From Planctomycetota bacterium (GTDB taxonomy: Bacteria > Planctomycetota > UBA1135 > UBA2386): a stretch of 5,487 nt of DNA. Below are positions 1 through 5,438 of the stretch, one piece after another (position 1 is the first letter of the stretch; every line of letters starts with the position of its first letter). The notes beneath the pieces are model-generated. The model was not told the DNA's origin. It ran no database searches and saw only the letters and a program-made list of their open reading frames with translations. The stretch spans positions 1-5,487 of the forward strand of contig JAEYTU010000324.1 in assembly GCA_023433825.1 (NCBI GenBank). Reading direction: 5' to 3'. Position numbers and translations under genes: made by a program.

Positions 1-63
1 GGACAGCGAGAGCCGGCCGACGGGGACGCATTGCCCGGGGCGCAGGGCCTCGCCCCGTCTTGA
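1..63 (+). CDS. C-terminal tail of an upstream gene (possibly ftsH), partial
   Basis: Reading from base 1, twenty sense codons are followed by a TGA at 61-63. The tail is hydrophilic and rich in Gly, Pro, Ala and Asp, ending in GAQGLAPS. The stop overlaps the TTG start of folP in a TTGA junction, the same style as the next gene pairs, so this is probably the last stretch of the preceding operon gene. In many bacteria ftsH, the membrane AAA+ protease gene, lies just upstream of folP, and FtsH proteins often end in a low-complexity hydrophilic tail. That identity rests on gene order alone; the 20 residues show no diagnostic motif. Another reading frame is also open at the window edge, so even the frame depends on the overlap argument. 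Confidence 0.5.
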   Translation, partial: GQREPADGDALPGAQGLAPS

Positions 64-926
64 GCGAACCGGGCTCGCGGCGACGGGTCGTCGGCACGAC
101 CGGGCGCGCGCTGATCCTCGCCGACGCGACGCACCTGATGGGCGTCCTGAACGTCACGCCGGATTCGTTCAGTGACGGCGGCCGTGACACCGACGTCGAC
201 GCCGCCGTCGAACGCTGCGTCGCGATGGTCGAAGCCGGCGCGTCGATCGTCGACATCGGCGCCGAGTCGACGCGTCCCGGCTACACGCCGGTGCCGGCCA
301 GCGAGCAGCTCCGACGCCTGCTGCCGACGCTGCAACGACTGCGCGCGCGGGTCGACGTCCCGATCTCGGTCGACACGACCGACGCCGAGGTCGCCGACGT
401 CGCGCTGCGCAGCGGCGCGGACTGGGTCAACGACACGTCGGCGCTCGCGCACGACCCCGCGATGGCCGCCGTCGTCGCCAGGCATCGGTGCCCCGTCGTG
501 CTGATGCATCGCTTCGAACCGACCCGAACCGACGGCGACGCCGACGTCGTCCCGGCCGTCGTCACGGCGCTGCGCGGTGCGATCGACCGAGCGATCGGGG
601 CCGGGATCGCCCGCGACGCGATCCTCGTCGACCCAGGCCTCGGATTCGGAACGACCGCATTCGACTGCGCACGGTTGATCGCGCACGTCGCGGCCCTTCG
701 ATCGCTCGGCGTGCCGATCCTCGTCGGACCGTCCCGAAAGTCGTTCCTCGGACGATTCACCGGCCGACCCGTCGATGCGCGCCTGCCGGGCACCGCTGCC
801 GCCGTCGCCGCACTGGCACTCGCGCGCGTCGAAGTGATCCGAGTTCACGATGTGGCGGAGATGCGCGACGTCGTTAAGGTGATCGACGCGATCCACGCGG
901 CGGGCGCCGCGCCTTTGAACCGATGA
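60..926 (+). CDS. folP: Dihydropteroate synthase
   Basis: This cytoplasmic TIM-barrel enzyme condenses p-aminobenzoate with 6-hydroxymethyl-dihydropterin diphosphate to make dihydropteroate in folate synthesis; it is the sulfonamide target. The 288 residues match family length. Visible motifs are MGVLNVTPDSFSDGG (27-41), DIGAESTRPG (65-74), SVDTT (103-107), NDTSA (124-128), LMH (148-150), DPGLGFG (191-197), GPSRKSFLG (223-231) and RVHDV (261-265). These cover the usual pterin, diphosphate and pABA contacts. Two sites differ from common family members: the Lys usually following GFG is Thr198, and the loop after LMH reads RFEPT. The TTG start at 60 overlaps the upstream stop and leaves 26 residues before the first motif, close to the family norm. 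The next in-frame ATG (138) is the Met of MGVLNVTP, which would remove the first strand. The stop overlaps the cdaA start as ATGA. Confidence 0.96.
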   Translation: MSEPGSRRRVVGTTGRALILADATHLMGVLNVTPDSFSDGGRDTDVDAAVERCVAMVEAGASIVDIGAESTRPGYTPVPASEQLRRLLPTLQRLRARVDVPISVDTTDAEVADVALRSGADWVNDTSALAHDPAMAAVVARHRCPVVLMHRFEPTRTDGDADVVPAVVTALRGAIDRAIGAGIARDAILVDPGLGFGTTAFDCARLIAHVAALRSLGVPILVGPSRKSFLGRFTGRPVDARLPGTAAAVAALALARVEVIRVHDVAEMRDVVKVIDAIHAAGAAPLNR

Positions 927-1702
927 GTCAGGACCCCGCCATGATCCTGCGGGCGATCGTCGAGATCGCCGTGTTCACCGTGGGCATCTACCTGGTGCTC
1001 CGGTTCCTGCGTCAGACACGCGGCAGCGGTGTCGTGCGCGGACTGACCCTGATCCTGATCACGGCGACGGTCGTCTACTTCCTGCCGATCCGCGTCTTCG
1101 ACCTGTCGCGGCTGAAGATCGTCTTCGAGTCGATCGCGAACTTGACCGTGCTCGGCCTCGTCATCGTGTTCCAGCCCGAGATCCGGCGCGCGATCGTGCA
1201 CCTCGGCGACTCACCGATCTTCGGGAGGTTCTTCCGTCGCGAACTGAAGACGTTGCAGCGACTGATCCGCTCGGTCGCGCGCCTCAGCAAGGAACGGATG
1301 GGCGCGCTGATCGCGATCGAACGCGAGGGCAGCCTCGCGAGCATGTCGGAGACCGGAATCACGATCGACGCCGAGGTCAACTCGTACCTGATCGAGTCGA
1401 TCTTCTTCCCGAAGAGCGCGCTGCACGACGGCGCGATCATCATTCGCGACGACCGCATCGTCGCCGCGTCGTGCCTGCTGCCGCTCAGCCAGAACCCCGA
1501 CATCGACAAGCGACTCGGCACGCGGCATCGCGCTGCCGTCGGTCTGACCGAGGAGACCGACGCGATCGCCGTCGTCGTCTCCGAGGAGACCGGCAAGGTG
1601 TCGCTCGCCGTCGGCGGTCGTCTGGAATTCGACTTGACGCTGGAACAACTCGAGAAGCTGCTCGAACGCGAGATGGGCCTGAAGGCCGGGGACCGCCCAT
1701 GA
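923..1702 (+). CDS. cdaA: Membrane diadenylate cyclase CdaA (DisA_N/DAC domain)
   Basis: The enzyme condenses two ATP into the second messenger cyclic di-AMP, which in characterised bacteria controls potassium and osmolyte balance and cell-wall homeostasis. The 259 residues fit CdaA/DacA. Three hydrophobic membrane segments (about 8-28, 36-54 and 66-83) are followed by FQPEIRRA (83-90), typical of CdaA. The cyclase domain then runs from about 100 to 250, with GALIAIERE (127-135), the catalytic/metal-binding DGA (169-171), the ATP-binding RHR (201-203) in GTRHRAAVG, and VVSEETGKVSLA (218-229). All signature residues are intact, so it should be active. The annotated ATG (923) overlaps the folP stop. 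A second in-frame ATG at 941 has an AGGA 7 nt upstream and starts just before the first membrane segment, so the true start may be six codons later. The stop overlaps the start of its probable regulator cdaR. Confidence 0.96.
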   Translation: MSQDPAMILRAIVEIAVFTVGIYLVLRFLRQTRGSGVVRGLTLILITATVVYFLPIRVFDLSRLKIVFESIANLTVLGLVIVFQPEIRRAIVHLGDSPIFGRFFRRELKTLQRLIRSVARLSKERMGALIAIEREGSLASMSETGITIDAEVNSYLIESIFFPKSALHDGAIIIRDDRIVAASCLLPLSQNPDIDKRLGTRHRAAVGLTEETDAIAVVVSEETGKVSLAVGGRLEFDLTLEQLEKLLEREMGLKAGDRP

Positions 1703-2865
1703 AGACACGCAAGGACGCGCGCTCGGGCTTGACGATCTTTCTCGAGAACCTGCTCTCCGATTACTGGCGAAAGCTGCTCGCGCTCGGCATCGCGATCCTG
1801 GTCTGGCTCGGGCTCGATGCTCAGGTCACCGATCGAGCGACGGCGGTCGTGACGCTGCGCGCCGTCGACGGCTTTCGCGGTTCCGGCGCGACCGTCGATG
1901 CATCCGGTGCCGACTTCGCGTCGGTGCTCGAGTTCGTCCTGCCGGTGGACGGCTACTCGGTCGTGCGGTTCGAGGATCCGATCCGCTCCGAACGTCGCGA
2001 CACGATCACGTTGTCGCTCGCCGGTCCGAAGCACCTCGTCGACCTGCTGAACGAGAACCCAGGGTTCACCGTGACGCCGGAGAAGGAGGAGTTCGAGGTC
2101 GGCCTGAAGTTCGTCGAGTTCGACATCGGCCGTGTCCGGCCGCGGCTGCCGGAGTTGAAGCGCGTCATGGTCGGCATGGAGCCGCGCCGCGTCCGCGTCG
2201 TGATCGAGCCGAAGGCCACCCGCACGAACTCGATCATGCCCGACCTGATCGACATCCGCGTGCAGGGTTCGCCGGACGCCGAGAACTTCCAGCAGCGACT
2301 GAAGAACGCGACCTACGCGTTCCATCCGTCCGAGTTCGTGCTGTCCGGCACCGAGGCCGCGCTGAACTCGATCGCCGGTGTGAAGCCGCTGTTCCGCGCC
2401 GACGTGCAGTTCGACGCACGCTCGAACGAGGAGGTCAACGTTCCGCTGCAGCTGACCCCCGACTTGCTCGCAGCGCAGATCCGGCTCGAGAACTCGCCAC
2501 GGATGCGGATCACGCTGCCGCCACGAATGGAACAGTTCGAGATGAACGTCCCGGTGCAGCTCGACGTGGCCGCGATGCCGGGTGCCGATCCGCAGCAGTA
2601 CGTCGTCGAGCCAACCCTGCTGAAGGTCGTGCTTCGCGCCGGCAATCAGCTCGAGTCCGACCTCTCGGTCAGGCGGAACGCGAACGAACTCGACGCATGG
2701 GCACGGGAGAACGTTCGGATGTCGGCCGTGCTGCTCCGTGACGTCGAGAGCAACGCGCCGCAGCTCGTGACCCCTCGCTTCTACTTCCTCCGTGGCAACT
2801 GGCGCGACGGACGCGACTACATCGTCGAACCGACGAGTGGCGTCCAAGTCCGTCGCAAGGAATGA
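1699..2865 (+). CDS. cdaR: CdaA regulatory protein, YbbR-domain membrane-anchored protein
   Basis: CdaR proteins sit in the membrane beside CdaA, with YbbR repeats on the outer face of the cytoplasmic membrane, and modulate c-di-AMP synthesis. The 388-residue product begins with a short basic segment, then one hydrophobic helix (about 24-39, in WRKLLALGIAILVWLG), the usual YbbR anchor. The rest is soluble, beta-rich and repetitive. One clear YbbR-like repeat is at about 206-240, where YAFHPSEFVLSG is followed by a segment ending in the pattern 'I-x-V-x-x-x-x-x-x-D-V'. Weaker repeats are at about 75-145, 145-190 and 275-345. No catalytic motif is seen, as expected. The ATG at 1699 is chosen because it overlaps the cdaA stop (ATGA), has GGGGA 6 nt upstream, and is followed directly by the membrane anchor. 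The frame is open further upstream inside cdaA, but that extension is arginine-rich out-of-frame translation. Confidence 0.9.
   Translation: MKTRKDARSGLTIFLENLLSDYWRKLLALGIAILVWLGLDAQVTDRATAVVTLRAVDGFRGSGATVDASGADFASVLEFVLPVDGYSVVRFEDPIRSERRDTITLSLAGPKHLVDLLNENPGFTVTPEKEEFEVGLKFVEFDIGRVRPRLPELKRVMVGMEPRRVRVVIEPKATRTNSIMPDLIDIRVQGSPDAENFQQRLKNATYAFHPSEFVLSGTEAALNSIAGVKPLFRADVQFDARSNEEVNVPLQLTPDLLAAQIRLENSPRMRITLPPRMEQFEMNVPVQLDVAAMPGADPQQYVVEPTLLKVVLRAGNQLESDLSVRRNANELDAWARENVRMSAVLLRDVESNAPQLVTPRFYFLRGNWRDGRDYIVEPTSGVQVRRKE
2857..2861 (+). promoter_or_regulatory. Ribosome-binding site that selects the glmM start
   Basis: AAGGA lies inside the last codons of cdaR. It is 7 nt from the ATG at 2869 but 0 nt from the ATG at 2862 and 14 nt from the ATG at 2876. 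Only 2869 is at normal Shine-Dalgarno spacing, and it is also the only one of the three that opens the GlmM frame. Confidence 0.7.
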
Positions 2866-2880
2866 CCGATGACCGATGAC
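2862..2880 (+). repeat. 7-bp tandem repeat (ATGACCG, about 2.7 copies) at the cdaR/glmM junction
   Basis: Two full copies of ATGACCG and a five-base partial copy place ATG codons at 2862, 2869 and 2876. Because the unit is 7 bp, each ATG is in a different frame. The first overlaps the cdaR stop (ATGA) and reads five codons, MTDDR, to a TGA at 2877-2879. The second starts GlmM. The third opens an unrelated 64-codon frame. A change of one repeat unit would leave the coding body of glmM intact but alter which ATG lies at the right distance from the AAGGA. Confidence 0.85.
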
Positions 2881-4224
2881 CCCGCGCGGCTGGAGTTCGG
2901 GACCGATGGCCTGCGCGGACGCGCCGGTGATCCGCCGATGGATCCGGCGACACTCCGGCGCATCGCCTCGGCGATCGGCGTCATGTTGCAAGGGCGGGGC
3001 GGCGAGCGGCTTCGCGTCGTCGCCGGCAACGACGGACGCGAGTCCGGCGACTGGATCCTCGGCGCGCTGACGCAGGGGTTCCAAGCAGCGGAAGTGGCCG
3101 TCGTCGACGTCGGTCTCGTGACGACACCTGCGCTCGCATGCGTCGCGCGTCGCCATCGTTTCGACGCCGGCATCATGATCAGCGCGTCGCACAACGCGGC
3201 GACCGACAACGGCATCAAGATCTTCGATCGCGAAGGGCGCAAGTTGTCGGAGGCCGACGAGGCCGAGATCTGCGCGCTCGCCGCCGAGGTCGGTCCTGAG
3301 GTCGATGCACGGCCGCGTTCCCACCGACGCCGCGAACTGACCGACGCGTACTTCGATCACCTGCGCGAGGCGTTCCCGACGCTCGACCTGACCGGCGTCA
3401 CGATCGCCGTCGACGGTGCCAACGGTGGCGGCTCGCAACTGGTGCCGGCAGCGCTCGGCAGTTTCGGCGCGCGGGTGATCGCGACGGCGTGCACGCCCGA
3501 TGGGACGAACATCAACGACGGCGTCGGTGCGCTGCATCCGGAGGCGCTCGCTCCGGTCGTCACCGGTTCCGGCGCGGCACTCGGACTGTGCCTCGACGGC
3601 GACGGGGATCGGGGGATCTTCATCGACGACGCCGGCAACGTGCGCGACGGCGACGACGTCCTCGCACTGCTCGGACCCGACTGGCAGCGTCGCGGGCTCC
3701 TACCGAACGGCGTCGTCGTCGCGACCGAGATGAGCAACATGGGGCTCGAGGTCGCATTGCGGAACGCCGGGATTCGTCTGCTCCGCACGAAGGTCGGCGA
3801 CAAGTACGTCGTCGAGGCGATGCGCCGCGAGAACCACCCGCTCGGCGGCGAGCAATCGGGACACATCGTGTTCGCCGGTGCCGGCGCGCACACCGGTGAC
3901 GGGCTGTTCACGGCGTTGACGCTGCTGTCGCTGCCGCAGGTTCGCGAGGGCGGGTTCGCGGCCGCGTGGTCGACGTTCGTCCGTTTCCCGCAGGTCCTGC
4001 AGAACGTCGAAGTGATGCGCAAACCGCCGCTCGACACGTTGCCCGGCGTCGTCGCGGCGCGCGACGCCGCCGCGGCGGCCCTCGGCGATCGCGGTCGCGT
4101 GCTGCTCCGCTACTCGGGCACCGAGAACAAGTGTCGCGTGATGGTCGAAGGCGAGGACGAGGCCGAGGTGCATCGCCACGTGGCGAACCTGGTCGACGCC
4201 GTGCGCACCGCGCTCGCGACATGA
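2869..4224 (+). CDS. glmM: Phosphoglucosamine mutase
   Basis: GlmM converts glucosamine-6-phosphate to glucosamine-1-phosphate in the cytoplasm, on the path to UDP-GlcNAc for peptidoglycan and lipopolysaccharide. The 451 residues match the family (about 445-450). Motifs in order are FGTDGLRG (10-17), the catalytic loop ISASHN (104-109) with phosphoserine Ser107, the metal-binding DGDGDR (243-248), the sugar-binding GGEQSGH (326-332) and the phosphate-binding RYSGTENKCR (414-423). The last differs from the frequent SGTEPxxR by Asn420 in place of Pro, a variant I believe also occurs in other GlmM lineages. FGTDG plus the cdaA-cdaR context favours GlmM over phosphomannomutase. The start at 2869 is set by the AAGGA at 2857-2861 and leaves eight residues before the first motif. 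GlmM binds and inhibits CdaA in Firmicutes, so the co-operon placement may be functional. The stop overlaps tsaB as ATGA. Confidence 0.95.
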   Translation: MTDDPARLEFGTDGLRGRAGDPPMDPATLRRIASAIGVMLQGRGGERLRVVAGNDGRESGDWILGALTQGFQAAEVAVVDVGLVTTPALACVARRHRFDAGIMISASHNAATDNGIKIFDREGRKLSEADEAEICALAAEVGPEVDARPRSHRRRELTDAYFDHLREAFPTLDLTGVTIAVDGANGGGSQLVPAALGSFGARVIATACTPDGTNINDGVGALHPEALAPVVTGSGAALGLCLDGDGDRGIFIDDAGNVRDGDDVLALLGPDWQRRGLLPNGVVVATEMSNMGLEVALRNAGIRLLRTKVGDKYVVEAMRRENHPLGGEQSGHIVFAGAGAHTGDGLFTALTLLSLPQVREGGFAAAWSTFVRFPQVLQNVEVMRKPPLDTLPGVVAARDAAAAALGDRGRVLLRYSGTENKCRVMVEGEDEAEVHRHVANLVDAVRTALAT

Positions 4225-4850
4225 CCGAACTCGCGATCAGCGCGAGCTCGGGCACGTTCGCCTGCGCACTGCAGCACTCCGGAATCGTCACGAAGCGCGT
4301 CGGTCGCCCGCGCGGCGACGACCTCGCGACGCTCGTCGCGGCACTGGTCGCCGATGCCGGACTCGCGCCGAACGACGTCGACGGGTTGATCGTCGACGTC
4401 GGTCCCGGGTCCTACACCGGGCTCCGCGTCGCCGTCACGTTCGCGCGGATGCTCGCGGCGTTTCGTGGCGCGCGCCTGCGCACCTGCACGAGTCTCGAGT
4501 TGCACGCGCTCGCCGCGCATCGCGCGTTCGGCGTCACGCTGGTGCGTCCGGCACTCGATGCGCGGCGCGGTCGCATCCACCATGCGCTGATCGCGATCGG
4601 TGAGCGCGTCGACGTTCGCGAGGCGCCGCGCGCGTCGACGGTGGACGAACTGATCGCACTGCACCGCGAGGGGATCGTGCTGCACGAGCCGGCGCTCGCG
4701 ACGGTGCTCGCGGCGATCTCGCCGCGCACGGCGATGACCGATGCATGCGCCGTCGACGTCGCCGACATGTTCGCGCCGTCGCTCGTCCTCGTGGACAGCC
4801 ATGCGGATCGGCTCGAACCGCTGTACCTGATGGGCTCCTACGCGGAGTGA
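4221..4850 (+). CDS. tsaB: TsaB-like tRNA threonylcarbamoyladenosine biosynthesis protein
   Basis: TsaB is a non-catalytic ASKHA-fold protein that scaffolds TsaD and TsaE, which transfer threonylcarbamoyl to A37 of ANN-decoding tRNAs (t6A). The 209-residue product carries the family hallmark GPGSYTGLRVAVTFARMLA (61-79), a following LDARRGRIHHALI segment (112-124) matching the usual 'DAR..evY' strand, and a 'P-L-Y-L' near the C-terminus (200-203). The N-terminus is atypical: most homologues start with a strand ending in D-T-S/A, but here it reads LAISASSGTFACAL (4-17), with no Asp. The protein is also slightly short (E. coli TsaB has about 231 residues). The ATG at 4221 is chosen because it overlaps the glmM stop and gives a normal-length N-terminus; the frame stays open upstream within glmM, but that translation is arginine-rich shadow. 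No tsaD or tsaE lies in the window. It is the last gene of the operon. Confidence 0.88.
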   Translation: MTELAISASSGTFACALQHSGIVTKRVGRPRGDDLATLVAALVADAGLAPNDVDGLIVDVGPGSYTGLRVAVTFARMLAAFRGARLRTCTSLELHALAAHRAFGVTLVRPALDARRGRIHHALIAIGERVDVREAPRASTVDELIALHREGIVLHEPALATVLAAISPRTAMTDACAVDVADMFAPSLVLVDSHADRLEPLYLMGSYAE

Positions 4851-4862
4851 CGCCGCCGGTAC

Positions 4863-4905
4863 GCACAGCAGCCCGCACAGGTTTTGCCCCGCGCGGGCTG
4901 CGTGC
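4863..4905 (+). terminator. Hairpin 12 nt after tsaB, candidate operon terminator
   Basis: A 9-bp perfect stem (GCAGCCCGC at 4868-4876 with GCGGGCTGC at 4893-4901) is extended by 4 bp (GCAC 4863-4866 with GTGC 4902-4905) across one bulged A (4867). The loop is 16 nt. No U-run follows on either strand, so this is not a canonical intrinsic terminator. Its position directly after the operon, facing a convergent gene, suggests termination or mRNA 3'-end protection. Confidence 0.45.
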
Positions 4906-4940
4906 CGGCCGTTCGTGACATTCGCGCTCGTGGAAGCGAT

Positions 4941-4957
4941 CGCAGCGCTTCGCTGCG
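4941..4957. other. Small perfect hairpin in the convergent intergenic region
   Basis: CGCAGCG (4941-4947) and CGCTGCG (4951-4957) are inverted repeats around CTT. The site lies between tsaB and the minus-strand histone-fold gene and has no T-run beside it. It could add to bidirectional termination, or be a chance consequence of high G+C content. Confidence 0.3.
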
Positions 4958-4987
4958 GCGCAGGCGACCGGGCCGCGGGTCCTGCAG

Positions 4988-5008
4988 AGCGCGACGCTGC
5001 GTCGCGTT
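4988..5008. terminator. GC-rich hairpin downstream of the histone-fold gene, candidate terminator
   Basis: Positions 4988-4996 pair with 5000-5008, including one G-T wobble, around a 3-nt loop; the core is GCGACG / CGTCGC. It lies 17 nt beyond the stop of the minus-strand gene, a normal place for its terminator. On the plus strand the 3' arm runs into GTTTC, a minimal T-run; on the minus strand no U-run follows. It may work in either direction, but it lacks a strong intrinsic-terminator tail. Confidence 0.35.
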
Positions 5009-5024
5009 TCGCTTCGGCCGCGAC

Positions 5025-5243
5025 TCAGAGGTCTTGCGGCTTGAGCGTCTTGCGCTTGTTGGCTTCGGCGCGGCCTTCGGCCTTGTTGATCATGTCGCGC
5101 ACGACCTTGTCGAGCGCTCCGTAGAACTCCGACGAGACGTTGCACTTCTTCGTCGCCGCCTTCGTGCGCGACTTCGAGATGATCAGTTCTGCTCCGACGC
5201 TGCTGCTGGACTTCTTCGCTGCAGCCTTCTTCTTCGCGGCCAT
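5025..5243 (-). CDS. Small bacterial histone-fold protein with lysine-rich N-terminal tail
   Basis: The 72-residue basic product probably binds DNA as a nucleoid protein. Residues 1-18 form a K/A/S-rich tail (MAAKKKAAAKK, then four Ser). Residues about 20-72 resemble one histone fold: a short helix 1 (about 23-33), NVSSEFYGALDK entering a long helix 2 (about 37-62, through MINKAEGRAEAN), then RKTLKPQDL (64-72). Arg64-Lys65-Thr66 and Asp71 reproduce the loop-2 RKT and the Arg-to-Asp spacing of seven seen in archaeal histone HMfB (R52, K53, T54, D59). Helix 3 is nearly absent because the protein ends at DL. Single-fold histones are known in Bdellovibrio and other bacteria. The ATG at 5243 is preferred over the in-frame ATG at 5339, because it has AAGGA 7 nt upstream and the longer start lies inside the predicted promoter. 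No HU-type motif is present. The family call comes from motif recall, not a search. Confidence 0.8.
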   Translation of the reverse strand: MAAKKKAAAKKSSSSVGAELIISKSRTKAATKKCNVSSEFYGALDKVVRDMINKAEGRAEANKRKTLKPQDL

Positions 5244-5250
5244 GGTTGGA

Positions 5251-5255
5251 TCCTT
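5251..5255 (-). promoter_or_regulatory. Shine-Dalgarno site of the histone-fold gene
   Basis: AAGGA on the minus strand is 7 nt from the ATG at 5243. This good spacing is the main reason to start the protein at MAAKKK and not at the upstream in-frame ATG. Confidence 0.75.
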
Positions 5256-5270
5256 GCGGTTGGTCTTTCG

Positions 5271-5310
5271 CGAGCCGCGATTCGCGCCCCCTCGGCGCGA
5301 GAACGGCTCG
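5271..5310 (-). other. Two-tier hairpin in the predicted 5' UTR of the histone-fold gene
   Basis: Two nested perfect 7-bp inverted repeats are present. The outer arms are 5271-5277 and 5304-5310 (CGAGCCG / CGGCTCG); the inner arms are 5282-5288 and 5294-5300 (TCGCGCC / GGCGCGA) around a 5-nt loop, with a small 4/3-nt internal loop between the tiers. If transcription starts near 5314, the hairpin would sit within a few bases of the mRNA 5' end, leaving 27 unpaired bases that carry the Shine-Dalgarno site. It could stabilise the message or regulate it; on DNA it could also be a protein-binding palindrome. Confidence 0.55.
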
Positions 5311-5320
5311 GAACGCGCGG

Positions 5321-5349
5321 AATCTTGTCGCGCTGCCATGCACTGTCAA
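5321..5349 (-). promoter_or_regulatory. Sigma70-type promoter for the histone-fold gene
   Basis: The minus strand has a perfect TTGACA -35 box (5344-5349), a 17-bp spacer and AAGATT as the -10 box (5321-5326); CAAGAT, one base earlier, is an alternative. The -35 is exact and the -10 matches TATAAT at three positions, including the important A2 and T6. The predicted start is near 5314, giving an untranslated leader of about 70 nt. Such a consensus -35 is rare by chance in sequence this GC-rich, and a strong promoter suits an abundant nucleoid protein. Confidence 0.6.
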
Positions 5350-5438
5350 CGTCGAACCTTCGAATTCTGGCCCCAATCCCTGGTTTCGAGCGCGAATCCG
5401 CTACCGTCTCGCGCCGTTCGTCGCCGTCGCCGTTCGCC

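Noticed and set aside
1471..1698. Upstream extension of the cdaR frame into cdaA
   Set aside because: The extra 76 residues are almost entirely Arg-rich out-of-frame translation of cdaA. The ATG at 1699 overlaps the cdaA stop and directly precedes the membrane anchor.
1075..3537. Very long open frame (820 codons) on the minus strand, antisense to cdaA, cdaR and glmM
   Set aside because: It lies opposite three well-recognised genes, has Arg/Asp/His-rich low-complexity translation and shows no domain. High G+C with C/G at third positions removes stops from the antisense frame, so this is a composition artefact.
3966..4220. Upstream extension of the tsaB frame into glmM
   Set aside because: The translation is Arg/Gly-rich shadow of the GlmM C-terminal domain, which contains the required phosphate-binding motif in the other frame. 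The ATG at 4221 gives normal TsaB architecture.
4915..5124. Small plus-strand open frame over the intergenic region and histone-fold 3' end
   Set aside because: No ribosome-binding site, no recognisable motif, and it overlaps antisense to the better-supported minus-strand gene and the hairpins.
5368..5386. Possible sigma54 promoter (TGGCCCC...CTGG)
   Set aside because: The GG is not followed by GC at the required 10-bp spacing, so the essential -12 element is missing.
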